Source: CAIUPE01 sp046091665 (lineage in GTDB: Bacteria; Pseudomonadota; Alphaproteobacteria; Rhizobiales; Beijerinckiaceae). From it: DNA of 38,946 nucleotides. The position numbers and the translations under genes are program-made. Shown piece by piece: positions 1 through 8,455 of this stretch. Under the pieces are notes generated by a model. The model was not told the DNA's origin, made no database searches, and worked only from the letters and a program-made list of their open reading frames with translations. The stretch's first letter is position 1. Every line of letters begins with the position of its first letter. The DNA lies in NCBI GenBank assembly GCA_046091665.1, contig JBJTCD010000085.1, forward strand, positions 1 to 38,946. The letters run 5' to 3'.

Positions 1-252
1 GGATAGAGCTGCAGACTGTTTAGCGACCGCGCGTTTTATTTCAGGGGAAGCGAAAAAACTTTCGAAGGGATTGCCCACAGGTGGTCGCCCTGCGCCAAAA
101 ACAGTTTGCGCAAATCCATTCATCATGGTCGCGGGCATCAGAGCTTCAAGCGCGCGATGCATATCGGAATCGCCCAAACCGAGCCGTCGCGCGACATCAC
201 GCATCGCTTCTGTGCCTTCAACGATTTTCAACCATTCCTGATAGGTCATCAT
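1..252 (-). CDS. DUF937-like hypothetical protein, 3' end outside window
   Basis: The reading frame starts at an ATG-ATG pair (252 or 249) behind a good ribosome binding site (GGGGAGGA, about 8 bases upstream) and runs open to the window edge, giving 84 codons. The visible part is helical and begins MMTYQEWLKIVEG, followed by a short alanine/methionine-rich helix and a segment reading NPFESFFASPEIKRAV. That pattern, a polar helix followed by 'F-x-SPE(I/L)xRAVA', resembles the DUF937 family of rhizobia, whose function is unknown. It is the last gene of a minus-strand run HAD - MATE - this gene, with a 40-base gap after the MATE gene. The family call is from recall of the pattern only. Confidence 0.5.
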   Translation of the reverse strand, partial: MMTYQEWLKIVEGTEAMRDVARRLGLGDSDMHRALEALMPATMMNGFAQTVFGAGRPPVGNPFESFFASPEIKRAVAKQSAALS

Positions 253-292
253 CGGTCTATCCTCCCCATCGCTTATTCACCGACGCGTTGTT

Positions 293-1669
293 TCACGCGC
301 TTGTTGTCCATCTTTTGGCAACCCGATCGACAACTTTGTAAGCGGCCCACACACCGGCCACACCAAAAAACACAGCGCCCACCGCTTGCCCCGTCAGAGC
401 GCCTTTTGCACCATACCATTCAGCACCCAAAAGCGCGAAGGGAACGGTGCCAATGGTTGACTTGCCCCAGTTAAACGCGGTGGCAAGCGTCGGCGCACCA
501 AGATTGTTAAAAGACGCATTCGCAACGAAAAGTGCGCCGTGAAAAATCCAACTGCCCGCGATGAAAAAACAGAAAAAGGAAATGAGATCAGCGGTTGCAG
601 CAGTCGCATGAAAGATGATCGATAATTCTTCATGCGCCAGTGCAAGTATCACCCAAGCCGCAACAATGCTGATTGTTGAGAACAATAAACCGTCATTTAA
701 TGTCGCTCTCACACGCGCAATATCGCGCGCGCCAAGATTTTGCCCGATGATCGGACCAATCGCGCCGGATAATGCAAAGACCGTTCCGAAGGCCACCGGA
801 ATCAAACGTGTAACAATCGCATTCGCAGCCACAGCTTCATCGCCATAAGGCGCGAGCACCGCCGTCATAAAAGCGCCCGCGGCAGGCCCTGCAAGATTTG
901 TGAGTACCGCTGGCAACGCAATGCCAAACAAAGCCGGCATGTCTTCGAATATTTCTAAAGGCTTTGGCACGCGCACCAGATCATGCACGCGAAACGCGCC
1001 TTGATAGCCAACAATACAAAAGACGATGCGTGATCCGATTGTTGCGATCGCCGCGCCATCGGTACCCAAACCCAAACCAAAGATAAAAAGTGGATCGAGA
1101 AAGACCGACGCAATCGCTCCTGAGAGCGTGACATACATAGAGCGCCGCGCATCACCGACAGATCGCAACAGGCCGGACAGTGCCATACCAATGCCCAGGA
1201 TCACATTCGACGGCATGGCGATCATCAAGAAGCGATAGGCAACACGCGCGGTCTCGCCTTCTGCACCCAATAAACGCAAGATCGGATCAAGCGCGCTCAT
1301 AATCGCAATGGTCACGATCAAAGCCGCGATGGCGGAGATCACAAGACTTGTTCCACCTTGCCGCCGCGCCCGCTCACGTTCACGCGCGCCCAATGCGCGT
1401 GACACGAGCGCGGTAACGCCGATCATCATACCGACATTGGCGGAGGTTGAAAAAAACATCACCGCGGTCGCGTAACCAACACCAGCAGTGAAATTCACAT
1501 TGCCGAGCCACGACACATAGAGAAGCGACAAAAAATCGACGGCGAAGATGGAAATCAAACCCGCAGCGCCGCTCGCGGACATCACGAGCACATGCCGTTT
1601 GATGGAGCCTGTTGTGAATTTGCCCGCCGTGTTTGAGGCTTTGTCCGGGCGAGCGCTTGAGTCGTTCAT
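293..1669 (-). CDS. MATE family efflux transporter
   Basis: A 458-residue inner-membrane protein with about twelve hydrophobic segments arranged as two related halves, the architecture and length of MATE (multidrug and toxic compound extrusion) antiporters. After a short polar N-terminus (residues 1-25) the first half contains 'SWLGNVNFTAGVGYATAVMF' and 'ALVSRALGARERERA'; the second half repeats the theme with 'AVAANAIVTRLIPVAFG' and 'IGPIIGQNLGARD'. The paired 'G-x-(N/R)-x-GARD/RE' loops at the matching positions of the halves are typical of the family. It would export organic cations or drugs against Na+ or H+; the substrate cannot be read from sequence. It lies 60 bases downstream of the HAD gene on the same strand and may be co-transcribed. 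Confidence 0.9.
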   Translation of the reverse strand: MNDSSARPDKASNTAGKFTTGSIKRHVLVMSASGAAGLISIFAVDFLSLLYVSWLGNVNFTAGVGYATAVMFFSTSANVGMMIGVTALVSRALGARERERARRQGGTSLVISAIAALIVTIAIMSALDPILRLLGAEGETARVAYRFLMIAMPSNVILGIGMALSGLLRSVGDARRSMYVTLSGAIASVFLDPLFIFGLGLGTDGAAIATIGSRIVFCIVGYQGAFRVHDLVRVPKPLEIFEDMPALFGIALPAVLTNLAGPAAGAFMTAVLAPYGDEAVAANAIVTRLIPVAFGTVFALSGAIGPIIGQNLGARDIARVRATLNDGLLFSTISIVAAWVILALAHEELSIIFHATAATADLISFFCFFIAGSWIFHGALFVANASFNNLGAPTLATAFNWGKSTIGTVPFALLGAEWYGAKGALTGQAVGAVFFGVAGVWAAYKVVDRVAKRWTTSA

Positions 1670-1729
1670 GGCTGCAAATCCGCATGAAGGGCCCGCGCCG
1701 TCAAGGGTGAAGCGGCGCCAGGTGTCCGT

Positions 1730-2359
1730 TCACTCATGGGTCACTGTGATGCCGGCGCACTTAAGCGCCTCAAGAAAGCCCGTAACGCCTTTGAAAACAT
1801 GGCCCTGAAGCCCTGCTTCTTTCGCACCCGCAACATTGACGGCGAGATCGTCGATAAAAAAGCTTTGATCGGTAGCTGCGCCGACACGATGACAAACCGT
1901 GCGAAATATTTCGGGATCAGGTTTTGCGAGCGCCAAATCTGCCGAGACATATAGATGCGACCCGAAAAGCGGACGCAATTCGGGAAAAAGATCATCGATG
2001 GTCTCAGAGAGAAGCCGATCATTATTGGTCAAAAGCGCAAGGCGATGACTTTGTCCGAGCGACCGGACGAGATCAAGCATCGGAAGATCCGGCGTCATCG
2101 AGACACGCCGCGCCTCGACCCATTGGGCACGTCTCAAAGTCTTTCCCAAAAGACGGCCAAATTCTTCGAGATAGGCTTCGGCTGAAAATTCGCCCCGATC
2201 CGCCCGGTCCAAAAAATCGCTTTCCCAAATCGCCTGACGGATTTCCCGTTCCGGACGGCCTGAAAGAGTGGCCAGAGCCGAGACCCTGCGCCCGACATCA
2301 TAGGTGCAGAGCACATCGTCCATATCGAAAATGAAAGCCTCAATCGGCAAAAGCGGCAT
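1730..2359 (-). CDS. HAD superfamily (subfamily IA) hydrolase
   Basis: A 209-residue haloacid dehalogenase-like phosphatase. The four motifs are visible: motif I DMDDV at 12-16 (nucleophile Asp12, acid/base Asp14), motif II LLTNND with Thr111, motif III lysine in ALAKPDPE (Lys146) and motif IV FIDD (Asp170, Asp171). Residues 20-90 form the helical cap expected of subfamily IA. Such enzymes dephosphorylate small phosphorylated metabolites in the cytosol; the substrate is unknown. The start is uncertain: the ATG at 2359 has its AAGGA directly abutting, whereas a TTG three codons on (before PIEAF) is better spaced from the same AAGGA. It is transcribed divergently from ispH, 88 bases away. Confidence 0.88.
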   Translation of the reverse strand: MPLLPIEAFIFDMDDVLCTYDVGRRVSALATLSGRPEREIRQAIWESDFLDRADRGEFSAEAYLEEFGRLLGKTLRRAQWVEARRVSMTPDLPMLDLVRSLGQSHRLALLTNNDRLLSETIDDLFPELRPLFGSHLYVSADLALAKPDPEIFRTVCHRVGAATDQSFFIDDLAVNVAGAKEAGLQGHVFKGVTGFLEALKCAGITVTHE

Positions 2360-2447
2360 CCTTCAAACAGGGAAAACGGGCAGATCGCTTGACCTCTTCT
2401 CGCGCGCCCCTCACAAACAGGCAAGTTTTCTCGTCCGGACCTCTCGC

Positions 2448-3410
2448 ATGGCCTTAAAGCCGCCGCTTACGATCCTGCTTTGTGCCCCGCGCGGGTTTTG
2501 CGCCGGGGTTGTCCGCGCCATTGATGTGGTGGAAACGGCGCTTAAAACCTATGGCGCGCCGGTCTATGTGAGGCACGAGATTGTGCATAATCGCTTTGTC
2601 GTCGATGACTTAAAACGAAAAGGCGCCGTCTTTGTGCGTGAGCTAGATGAGATTCCGGAAACCGAAGCGCCGGTGATTTTCTCTGCGCATGGTGTGCCGA
2701 AATCAGTCCCTGCTGAAGCCTCGCGCCGGAATTTTTTCGCGATTGATGCAACCTGTCCGCTGGTGACGAAAGTTCATCGCGAAGCCGAAATTCATCATAA
2801 GCGCGGCCGCACCATTCTCCTTGTTGGTCACAAAGGACACCCTGAAGTGGTTGGCACGATGGGCCAATTGCCTGAAGGTGCGGTGACTTTGATTGAAACG
2901 CTTGAGGATGTTGAAGCACTCCCCCAAAGCGATGGAGCATCACTTGCATTCGTGACGCAAACAACGCTTTCGGTTGATGACACACGCGACATCGTTGAAG
3001 CGCTCAAAGCAAAATTTCCGCTGATCGCCGGACCGCATAAAGAAGATATTTGTTATGCGACAACCAATCGCCAAGAGGCAGTGCGTTCTGTCGCGGGCCG
3101 CGCGGATGCTGTCTTTGTTGTTGGGTCTTGGAATTCATCAAATTCGCAACGGTTGCGTGAAACGGCAGAGCGCGCCGGTGCGCCGATTGCGAAGCTTGTG
3201 AATGAAGCGCGCGACATTGAATGGGACACACTTCCGCTTTTAAAAACCATCGCAATAACAGCGGGGGCGTCCGCTCCCGATATTCTTGTTGAAGGCATCG
3301 TCGATGCGTTTGCCGAGCGCTATGATGTGACCGTTGAAACAATCACAACGGCGGATGAAACGATGTTCTTTCCTCTGCCGCGTGAATTGCGTGAGAAGGT
3401 TCAGGGGTAA
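2448..3410 (+). CDS. ispH: 4-hydroxy-3-methylbut-2-enyl diphosphate reductase
   Basis: A 320-residue cytosolic iron-sulfur enzyme that converts HMBPP into isopentenyl and dimethylallyl diphosphate, the last step of the MEP isoprenoid pathway. The N-terminal motif APRGFCAGVVRAID gives cluster cysteine Cys18; Cys103 lies in ATCPLVTKVH and Cys202 in DICYATTNRQ. The family's 'HPEVVGT' (with its catalytic glutamate near residue 133) and 'SNSQRLRE' motifs are also present. The frame is open further upstream, but homology and family length begin at the ATG at 2448 (MALKPP). It is followed after 3 bases by thrB and then rnhA, a gene order seen in many Hyphomicrobiales, so the three are probably co-transcribed. 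Confidence 0.97.
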   Translation: MALKPPLTILLCAPRGFCAGVVRAIDVVETALKTYGAPVYVRHEIVHNRFVVDDLKRKGAVFVRELDEIPETEAPVIFSAHGVPKSVPAEASRRNFFAIDATCPLVTKVHREAEIHHKRGRTILLVGHKGHPEVVGTMGQLPEGAVTLIETLEDVEALPQSDGASLAFVTQTTLSVDDTRDIVEALKAKFPLIAGPHKEDICYATTNRQEAVRSVAGRADAVFVVGSWNSSNSQRLRETAERAGAPIAKLVNEARDIEWDTLPLLKTIAITAGASAPDILVEGIVDAFAERYDVTVETITTADETMFFPLPRELREKVQG

Positions 3411-3413
3411 ATC

Positions 3414-4379
3414 GTGGCTGTTTATACGGATGTCCCCGAGGATGCGCTCGAAAAATTCATTGCGCTTTATGATATCGGCGGCGTGTTGTCTTTTAAAGGC
3501 ATCGCCGAAGGTGTCGAGAATTCGAATTTTCTCCTTCACACCGAAGGCGGCTATTTCATTTTGACGCTCTATGAGAAGCGTGTGAAAAAAGAAGATCTGC
3601 CATTTTTCATCGGGCTTATGGATCATCTTGCGATGCGCGGCATCAATTGCCCGCGTCCGGTGCGGATGAAAAGCGGCGAGACGCTCGGTGAATTGCAGGG
3701 CCGTCCCGCCGCGATTGTCACATTTCTTGAGGGCATGGGCATTGCGCGACCCACTGCGCATCATTGTCGCGAAGTGGGAGAAGCGCTGGCAAAGCTTCAT
3801 CTCGCCGGACAGGATTATAAAACCCGCCGTGTGAATGCGCTCTCTGTGCAAGGCTGGCGTCCGCTTTTTGATGCCGCCAAAGACCGTGCCGATTCCGTGA
3901 CGCCGGGACTACGCGACGCAACAGCTTCTTCTCTTCAAGCGTTGGAAGCCGAGTGGCCGAAAGATCTGCCGCAAGGCGTCATCCATGCCGATCTCTTCAC
4001 TGACAATGTGTTTTTCTTAAAAGACAAACTCTCGGGCGTGATCGATTTCTATTTCGCCTGCACGGATTTTCTCGCTTATGATTTGGCAATCTGCCTCAAT
4101 GCCTGGTGTTTTGAACTTGATGGTTCATTCAACATCACCAAAGGCCAAGCGATGATTGCGGGCTATCGCGCCATTCGTGATCTTAAACCGCGTGAAGTGG
4201 TAGCGCTGCCAGTATTATGCCGTGGCGCGTCTTTGCGATTTATGCTCACACGCCTTGTTGATTGGTTAAATGTTCCGCCGGGCGCTCTCGTGCGTCCGAA
4301 AGATCCGCTCGAATATTATCGCAAGCTTCGCTTTTTTGAAGCGTGCCGCAACGCGCGTGATTACGGCTATTCGCAATGA
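3414..4379 (+). CDS. thrB: Homoserine kinase (kinase-fold ThrB)
   Basis: A 321-residue cytosolic enzyme that phosphorylates L-homoserine with ATP in threonine biosynthesis. It belongs to the aminoglycoside phosphotransferase-like kinase fold used in alpha- and some gammaproteobacteria, not the GHMP-type ThrB of E. coli. The signature catalytic loop HADLFTDN (191-198) and the metal-binding DFYFA (from Asp211) are clear, and the N-terminal 'YDIGGVLSFKGIAEGVENSNF' stretch is characteristic of this family. The start is GTG at 3414, with AGGGG six bases upstream that overlaps the end of ispH. The stop overlaps the rnhA start codon (ATGA at 4376-4379), suggesting translational coupling. Confidence 0.95.
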   Translation: MAVYTDVPEDALEKFIALYDIGGVLSFKGIAEGVENSNFLLHTEGGYFILTLYEKRVKKEDLPFFIGLMDHLAMRGINCPRPVRMKSGETLGELQGRPAAIVTFLEGMGIARPTAHHCREVGEALAKLHLAGQDYKTRRVNALSVQGWRPLFDAAKDRADSVTPGLRDATASSLQALEAEWPKDLPQGVIHADLFTDNVFFLKDKLSGVIDFYFACTDFLAYDLAICLNAWCFELDGSFNITKGQAMIAGYRAIRDLKPREVVALPVLCRGASLRFMLTRLVDWLNVPPGALVRPKDPLEYYRKLRFFEACRNARDYGYSQ

Positions 4380-4843
4380 CCACGGATGTGACTGCAAAAC
4401 GCGTGACTCTGTTCACCGATGGCGCGTGCTCGGGCAATCCGGGGCCGGGCGGTTGGGGTGTTCTTATGATTTATGGCGAGGCACGTAAAACACTCAATGG
4501 CGGCGAAGCGCAAACCACCAATAATCGAATGGAATTGACGGCGGCCATTCAAGCGCTTGAAAGCCTCACACGGCCTTGCACGGTCGATCTTTACACAGAC
4601 AGTCAATATGTGCGCCAAGGCATCACACAATGGATGCATGGGTGGAAACGCAATGGCTGGAAAACATCTGATAAAAAGCCTGTGAAAAATGCTGATCTCT
4701 GGCAAAGGCTTGATGATGTCGTCAAACGCCATGATGTCGAATTTCATTGGGTGAAGGGCCATGCGGGTCATCCCGAAAATGAAGAAGTCGATCAGCTCGC
4801 ACGCGACGGGATGGCGCCGTTTAAAAATCTGTCACTCGAATAA
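4376..4843 (+). CDS. rnhA: Ribonuclease HI
   Basis: A 155-residue endonuclease that cuts the RNA strand of RNA-DNA hybrids and removes primers and R-loops. All family catalytic residues are visible: Asp15 in FTDGACSGNPG, Glu53 in NNRMELTA, Asp75 in YTDSQYV, His129 in KGHAGH and Asp139 in EEVDQLAR. The basic handle (WMHGWKRNGWKTSDKKPVKN) of proteobacterial RNase HI is also present. Length is typical. Its ATG overlaps the thrB stop by four bases, so it is read as the third gene of an ispH-thrB-rnhA transcript. Confidence 0.97.
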   Translation: MTTDVTAKRVTLFTDGACSGNPGPGGWGVLMIYGEARKTLNGGEAQTTNNRMELTAAIQALESLTRPCTVDLYTDSQYVRQGITQWMHGWKRNGWKTSDKKPVKNADLWQRLDDVVKRHDVEFHWVKGHAGHPENEEVDQLARDGMAPFKNLSLE

Positions 4844-4858
4844 AATAAACGATCTTTT

Positions 4859-5392
4859 ATGTTCCCCACATTCACGCATCCTTTTTTGAAATTGCGCCAT
4901 GGCCGTAATGAGGATGGCGCAGGCATGGGGAAATTGATCGCGCGCATTTTTTCTGATTACGAGAATTGTCCTTTTCTGCCGCATGAATTTCCAGAGCTTA
5001 AAGCGCCTGCAGATTTTTATCGGGGCAAGAAAAAAGGGGGGCTCTGGATTCTTGAGGATCCGCGTGCGGACGCTTCGTTTCCCGTTGCAGGCTCTATCGC
5101 GATCACTCCGACCTTTGAGCCAAAGCGTTTTGAATTGTTTAAAATCTATCTTGCGCATGAATTTAGAGGACAAGGTCTTTCACAATTCATTCTGGATACC
5201 GCACTTGATTACGCGCGCGCGCACCACGCGACTGAAGTAACATTATGGACCGATACGCGTTTTCATGCCGGTCATCGCTTTTATGAAAAAGCAGGCTTTA
5301 CGCGTGTGGCCGGTATTCGCCAATTGCATGATGCAGCTGAGACTTTTGAATATGGCTATCGACTAATGTTAAAAACCGATAAGGATCGGTGA
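4859..5392 (+). CDS. GNAT family N-acetyltransferase
   Basis: A 177-residue protein with the GNAT acyl-CoA-binding core: 'FKIYLAHEFRGQGLSQFILDTAL' around residues 97-120 contains the R/Q-x-x-G-x-G/A-like loop (RGQGLS) of motif A, followed by 'TDTRFHAGHRFYEKAGFTRV' (motif B, where the FYEKAGF segment is a strong family signature). Acetyl-CoA is the likely donor; the acceptor is unknown. The N-terminal 'LRHGRNEDGAGMGKLIARIF' fits a substrate-side helix. The start at 4859 has no clear ribosome binding site, but homology-like sequence starts close to it. It lies 15 bases after rnhA and ends in overlap with the EamA gene. Confidence 0.85.
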   Translation: MFPTFTHPFLKLRHGRNEDGAGMGKLIARIFSDYENCPFLPHEFPELKAPADFYRGKKKGGLWILEDPRADASFPVAGSIAITPTFEPKRFELFKIYLAHEFRGQGLSQFILDTALDYARAHHATEVTLWTDTRFHAGHRFYEKAGFTRVAGIRQLHDAAETFEYGYRLMLKTDKDR

Positions 5393-6276
5393 TGGAAAAA
5401 AATCATCACGATCTTTCAATTGGTCCGGTTCTCCTAGCCATTGCCGCTGTCTTTTTCTTCACCGCGCTTGATGGCATCGCGAAAGATTTGGGATCACGCC
5501 ACTCAACGATTGATGTTGTTTCCATCCGCTATTTGAGCGGGCTCATATGGTCCGCTGTGGTCGCTGCCTTTTATCGCCCGCCTTGGCCTTCCACTGAGAT
5601 GGTGAAAGCACATTCCATTCGTGCTTTCTTTTATGCGGGAACAAGTTTTCTATTTTTCTACGCGATCAGCGTGTTGCCAATGGTTGAAACCATGGTCTTC
5701 ACTTATATCGCGCCGATCTTCATGGCGATCTTGGGTCGCTTATTGTTGAAGGAAAAAGTGCCCGCTTCGACGGCGCTTGCTATTCTTCTCTCTTTTGTCG
5801 GCATTCTCGTGATTGCGTTCGGCAAAGGATTTTCGCTCGATCATTTGCAAGGCAGCGTGCTTGGAATCATCGCCGCACTCGGGTCAGCCGGAACTTACGC
5901 GCTCGCGAATGTTCTTCTTCGCGCCCGCGCCGGCGATGATACGATCGCCGGTGTCGTCGTGTTGCAAAACATCCTCGCCTCGACGCTTGTTTTGCCTTTT
6001 GCCTTTTTAATTGGTGACCCGATCGGGGCATTGCGGTCGGAATGGATGCTCGGCCTCGCCATGGGCGCGCTCGGCACCATAGGTCAATTCATGATGGCGA
6101 CCGCGCTTCACCGCGCGCCTGCCGCCCGCATCGGCACGGTCGAATATACGAACATCATCTGGGCGACGCTGATCGGCATCTTCATCTTTCAGGAATGGCC
6201 GCATTGGACGGTCTATGCCGGCGCGGCGCTGATCACTGCCGGCTCTTTCCTGCTGCTGAAGGCTAAAAAGAGCTGA
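5392..6276 (+). CDS. EamA/DMT family transporter
   Basis: A 294-residue inner-membrane protein with about ten hydrophobic helices in two EamA repeats (roughly 12-140 and 155-290), the drug/metabolite transporter architecture. Typical features are 'FFYAISVLPMVETMVFTYIAPIFMAILGRLLLKEKV' at the end of repeat one and 'RIGTVEYTNIIWATLIGIFIFQEWPHW' at the end of repeat two, each pairing a late helix with an acidic 'KE/QEW' turn. Substrate unknown. The ATG at 5392 is preferred over the GTG at 5389 because AAGGA at 5381-5385 is then six bases away. The ATG overlaps the TGA of the preceding acetyltransferase gene. Confidence 0.9.
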   Translation: MEKNHHDLSIGPVLLAIAAVFFFTALDGIAKDLGSRHSTIDVVSIRYLSGLIWSAVVAAFYRPPWPSTEMVKAHSIRAFFYAGTSFLFFYAISVLPMVETMVFTYIAPIFMAILGRLLLKEKVPASTALAILLSFVGILVIAFGKGFSLDHLQGSVLGIIAALGSAGTYALANVLLRARAGDDTIAGVVVLQNILASTLVLPFAFLIGDPIGALRSEWMLGLAMGALGTIGQFMMATALHRAPAARIGTVEYTNIIWATLIGIFIFQEWPHWTVYAGAALITAGSFLLLKAKKS

Positions 6277-6334
6277 ATTTTTAGGAATTTAGGTCCACGC
6301 CTCTGGAATCGAGCAAAATTTTGGCACACGCGCC

Positions 6335-6362
6335 TTGACTCAGCTTTGCCCCCTCCCTATTT
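6335..6362 (+). promoter_or_regulatory. groESL promoter, heat-shock-like
   Basis: TTGACT (6335-6340) and CTATTT (6357-6362) are separated by 16 bases, just upstream of the CIRCE element. Read one base wider, CTTGAC and CCTATTT resemble the CTTGA / CYTATNT pattern reported for alphaproteobacterial RpoH promoters, so both sigma70 and sigma32 use is possible. Position relative to CIRCE supports the assignment. Confidence 0.65.
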
Positions 6363-6377
6363 CCCCGTGCGGAGCCT

Positions 6378-6404
6378 TTAGCACTCGCCAAATCTGAGTG
6401 CTAA
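6378..6404 (+). promoter_or_regulatory. CIRCE operator (HrcA binding site)
   Basis: A perfect match to the CIRCE consensus TTAGCACTC-N9-GAGTGCTAA. It sits between the promoter and groES, where the repressor HrcA is known to bind and where it would lie in the 5' leader about 70 bases before the groES start. No hrcA gene is in the window. Confidence 0.97.
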
Positions 6405-6471
6405 CAGGCATCAAAAAAGGGGTTCGCCCCGAAAACAGTGTCAACGGACCAAAATCTGAAGGAAACACTAC

Positions 6472-6762
6472 ATGAAATTCCGTCCGCTTCATGACCGCGT
6501 GGTCGTCCGCCGCCTCGATTCAGAGGAAAAGACCAAAGGCGGCATCATCATCCCCGATACCGCCAAGGAAAAGCCGCAAGAAGGTGAAGTCGTCGCCGTC
6601 GGCAATGGCGCGCGCGACGAAACCGGCAAGCTTGTGCCCCTCGATGTGAAGAAGGGTGACAAGGTTCTGTTCGGCAAATGGTCGGGCACCGAAGTCAAGA
6701 TCGACGGTCACGAACTCCTCATCATGAAGGAGTCTGACATTATGGGCGTGATCGGCAAGTAA
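6472..6762 (+). CDS. groES: Co-chaperonin GroES
   Basis: A 96-residue cytosolic co-chaperonin that caps GroEL as a heptameric ring during ATP-driven protein folding. The sequence starts MKFRPLHDRVVVRR and carries the mobile loop 'EEKTKGGIIIPDTAKEKPQEG' (about residues 18-38) and the dome segment 'VLFGKWSGTEVKIDGHELLIMKESDIMG'. Length is standard. A ribosome binding site AAGGA lies seven bases upstream of the ATG. Expression should be driven by the heat-shock-like promoter and repressed through the CIRCE element upstream; groEL follows after 49 bases. Confidence 0.98.
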   Translation: MKFRPLHDRVVVRRLDSEEKTKGGIIIPDTAKEKPQEGEVVAVGNGARDETGKLVPLDVKKGDKVLFGKWSGTEVKIDGHELLIMKESDIMGVIGK

Positions 6763-6811
6763 GCCGAGCTGCTCTCGTTCTTTGATCACACTCATTTAAG
6801 GAAGCTATATC

Positions 6812-8455
6812 ATGGCTGCTAAACAAGTATTTTTCTCCTCCGATGCACGCGACAGAATGTTGCGCGGCGTTGATATTCTCGCCAATGCGGTGAAGGTCAC
6901 GCTCGGCCCGAAAGGTCGTAACGTTGTCATCGACAAGTCATTCGGCGCTCCGCGCATCACCAAGGACGGTGTGACGGTCGCAAAAGACATCGAGCTTGAT
7001 GACAAGTTCGAAAATATGGGCGCACAGATGCTGCGCGAAGTCGCTTCCAAGACGAACGACATCGCTGGCGACGGCACCACAACAGCAACCGTTCTCGCGC
7101 AGGCTATCGTTCGTGAAGGCGTGAAATATGTAACCGCCGGCATGAACCCGATGGATTTGAAGCGCGGCGTCGATATGGCCACTGAAGTCGCCATCAAGGA
7201 CATTCAAGCCCGCGCGAAGAAAGTGAAGTCCTCGAGCGAAGTCGCCCAAGTCGGCACGATCTCGGCCAATGGTGATGCGCTCATCGGCAAGATGATTGCG
7301 AACGCCATGCAGAAGGTCGGCAATGAAGGCGTGATCACGGTTGAAGAAGCCAAGACCGCAGAAACCGAAGTGGATATCGTTGAAGGTATGCAGTTCGACC
7401 GCGGCTATCTCTCGCCTTACTTCATCACGAATGCGGACAAGATGACCGTCGAACTCGACGATCCCTACATCCTCATTCACGAGAAGAAGCTTTCTTCGCT
7501 CCAGGCCATGCTCCCGGTTCTTGAAGCCGTTGTGCAGACCGGCAAGCCGCTTCTCATCATCGCGGAAGATGTTGAAGGCGAAGCGCTCGCAACGCTCGTT
7601 GTGAACAAGCTCCGTGGTGGCCTCAAGGTTGCTGCGGTGAAGGCTCCGGGCTTTGGTGATCGTCGTAAGGCGATGCTTGAAGACATCGCGATCCTCACCT
7701 CGGGTGAAATGATTGCGGAAGATCTGGGCATCAAGCTTGAGTCAGTCACACTCAACATGCTCGGCCGTGCAAAGCGCGTCCGCATCGACAAGGAAAACAC
7801 CACGATCATCGACGGTGCCGGTAAAAAGAAGGACATCGAAGGTCGTGTTGCGCAGATCAAGGCGCAGGTTGAAGAAACAACCTCCGACTATGATCGTGAG
7901 AAGCTCCAAGAGCGTCTTGCGAAGCTCGCAGGCGGCGTCGCGGTGATCCGCGTCGGTGGTGCGACAGAAGTCGAAGTGAAGGAAAAGAAGGATCGCGTTG
8001 ATGACGCGTTGAACGCAACCCGCGCTGCCGTTGAAGAAGGCATCGTCCCGGGCGGCGGCACAGCGCTTCTTCGTGCGAAGGCTGCGGTGCAGGCGTTGAA
8101 GAGCAAGAATGATGACGTGCAAGCGGGCATCAACATTGTCTTGAAGGCGCTCGAAGCCCCGATCCGTCAGATCGTCGAGAACGCTGGCGTTGAAGGCTCG
8201 ATCGTCGTCAACAAGATCCTCGAAAACAAGTCGCAGACCTATGGCTTCAACGCCCAGTCCGAGCAATATGTCGATATGCTCGAAGCCGGTATCGTTGACC
8301 CTGCAAAGGTTGTTCGCACAGCGTTGCAGGATGCGTCGTCAGTCGCCGGTCTCTTGATCACGACCGAAGCGATGATCGCCGAATTGCCGAAGGATAAGCC
8401 TGCCATGCCGATGGGTGGCCCAGGCGGCGGCATGGGCGGCGGCATGGACTTCTAA
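6812..8455 (+). CDS. groEL: Chaperonin GroEL (Hsp60)
   Basis: A 547-residue chaperonin subunit forming the double seven-fold ring that folds proteins together with GroES. Diagnostic segments include 'VTLGPKGRNVVIDKSFG' and the ATP-site 'AGDGTTTATVLAQAI' in the equatorial domain, the apical 'LLIIAEDVEGEALATLVVNKLRG' and 'KAPGFGDRRKAML', and 'EEGIVPGGGTALLRA' near residue 410. The C-terminus is the usual Gly-Met tail ending GGMGGGMDF, expected for a housekeeping GroEL copy. Ribosome binding site AAGGA precedes the ATG by nine bases. The stop codon lies in the loop of a small hairpin, and the end of the gene is partly duplicated downstream. Confidence 0.98.
   Translation: MAAKQVFFSSDARDRMLRGVDILANAVKVTLGPKGRNVVIDKSFGAPRITKDGVTVAKDIELDDKFENMGAQMLREVASKTNDIAGDGTTTATVLAQAIVREGVKYVTAGMNPMDLKRGVDMATEVAIKDIQARAKKVKSSSEVAQVGTISANGDALIGKMIANAMQKVGNEGVITVEEAKTAETEVDIVEGMQFDRGYLSPYFITNADKMTVELDDPYILIHEKKLSSLQAMLPVLEAVVQTGKPLLIIAEDVEGEALATLVVNKLRGGLKVAAVKAPGFGDRRKAMLEDIAILTSGEMIAEDLGIKLESVTLNMLGRAKRVRIDKENTTIIDGAGKKKDIEGRVAQIKAQVEETTSDYDREKLQERLAKLAGGVAVIRVGGATEVEVKEKKDRVDDALNATRAAVEEGIVPGGGTALLRAKAAVQALKSKNDDVQAGINIVLKALEAPIRQIVENAGVEGSIVVNKILENKSQTYGFNAQSEQYVDMLEAGIVDPAKVVRTALQDASSVAGLLITTEAMIAELPKDKPAMPMGGPGGGMGGGMDF

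Noticed and set aside
6321..6340. A sigma54-like TGGCAC element before groES.
   Set aside because: The second half (TTGC at the fixed spacing) is missing, and the segment overlaps a better heat-shock-like -35 box.
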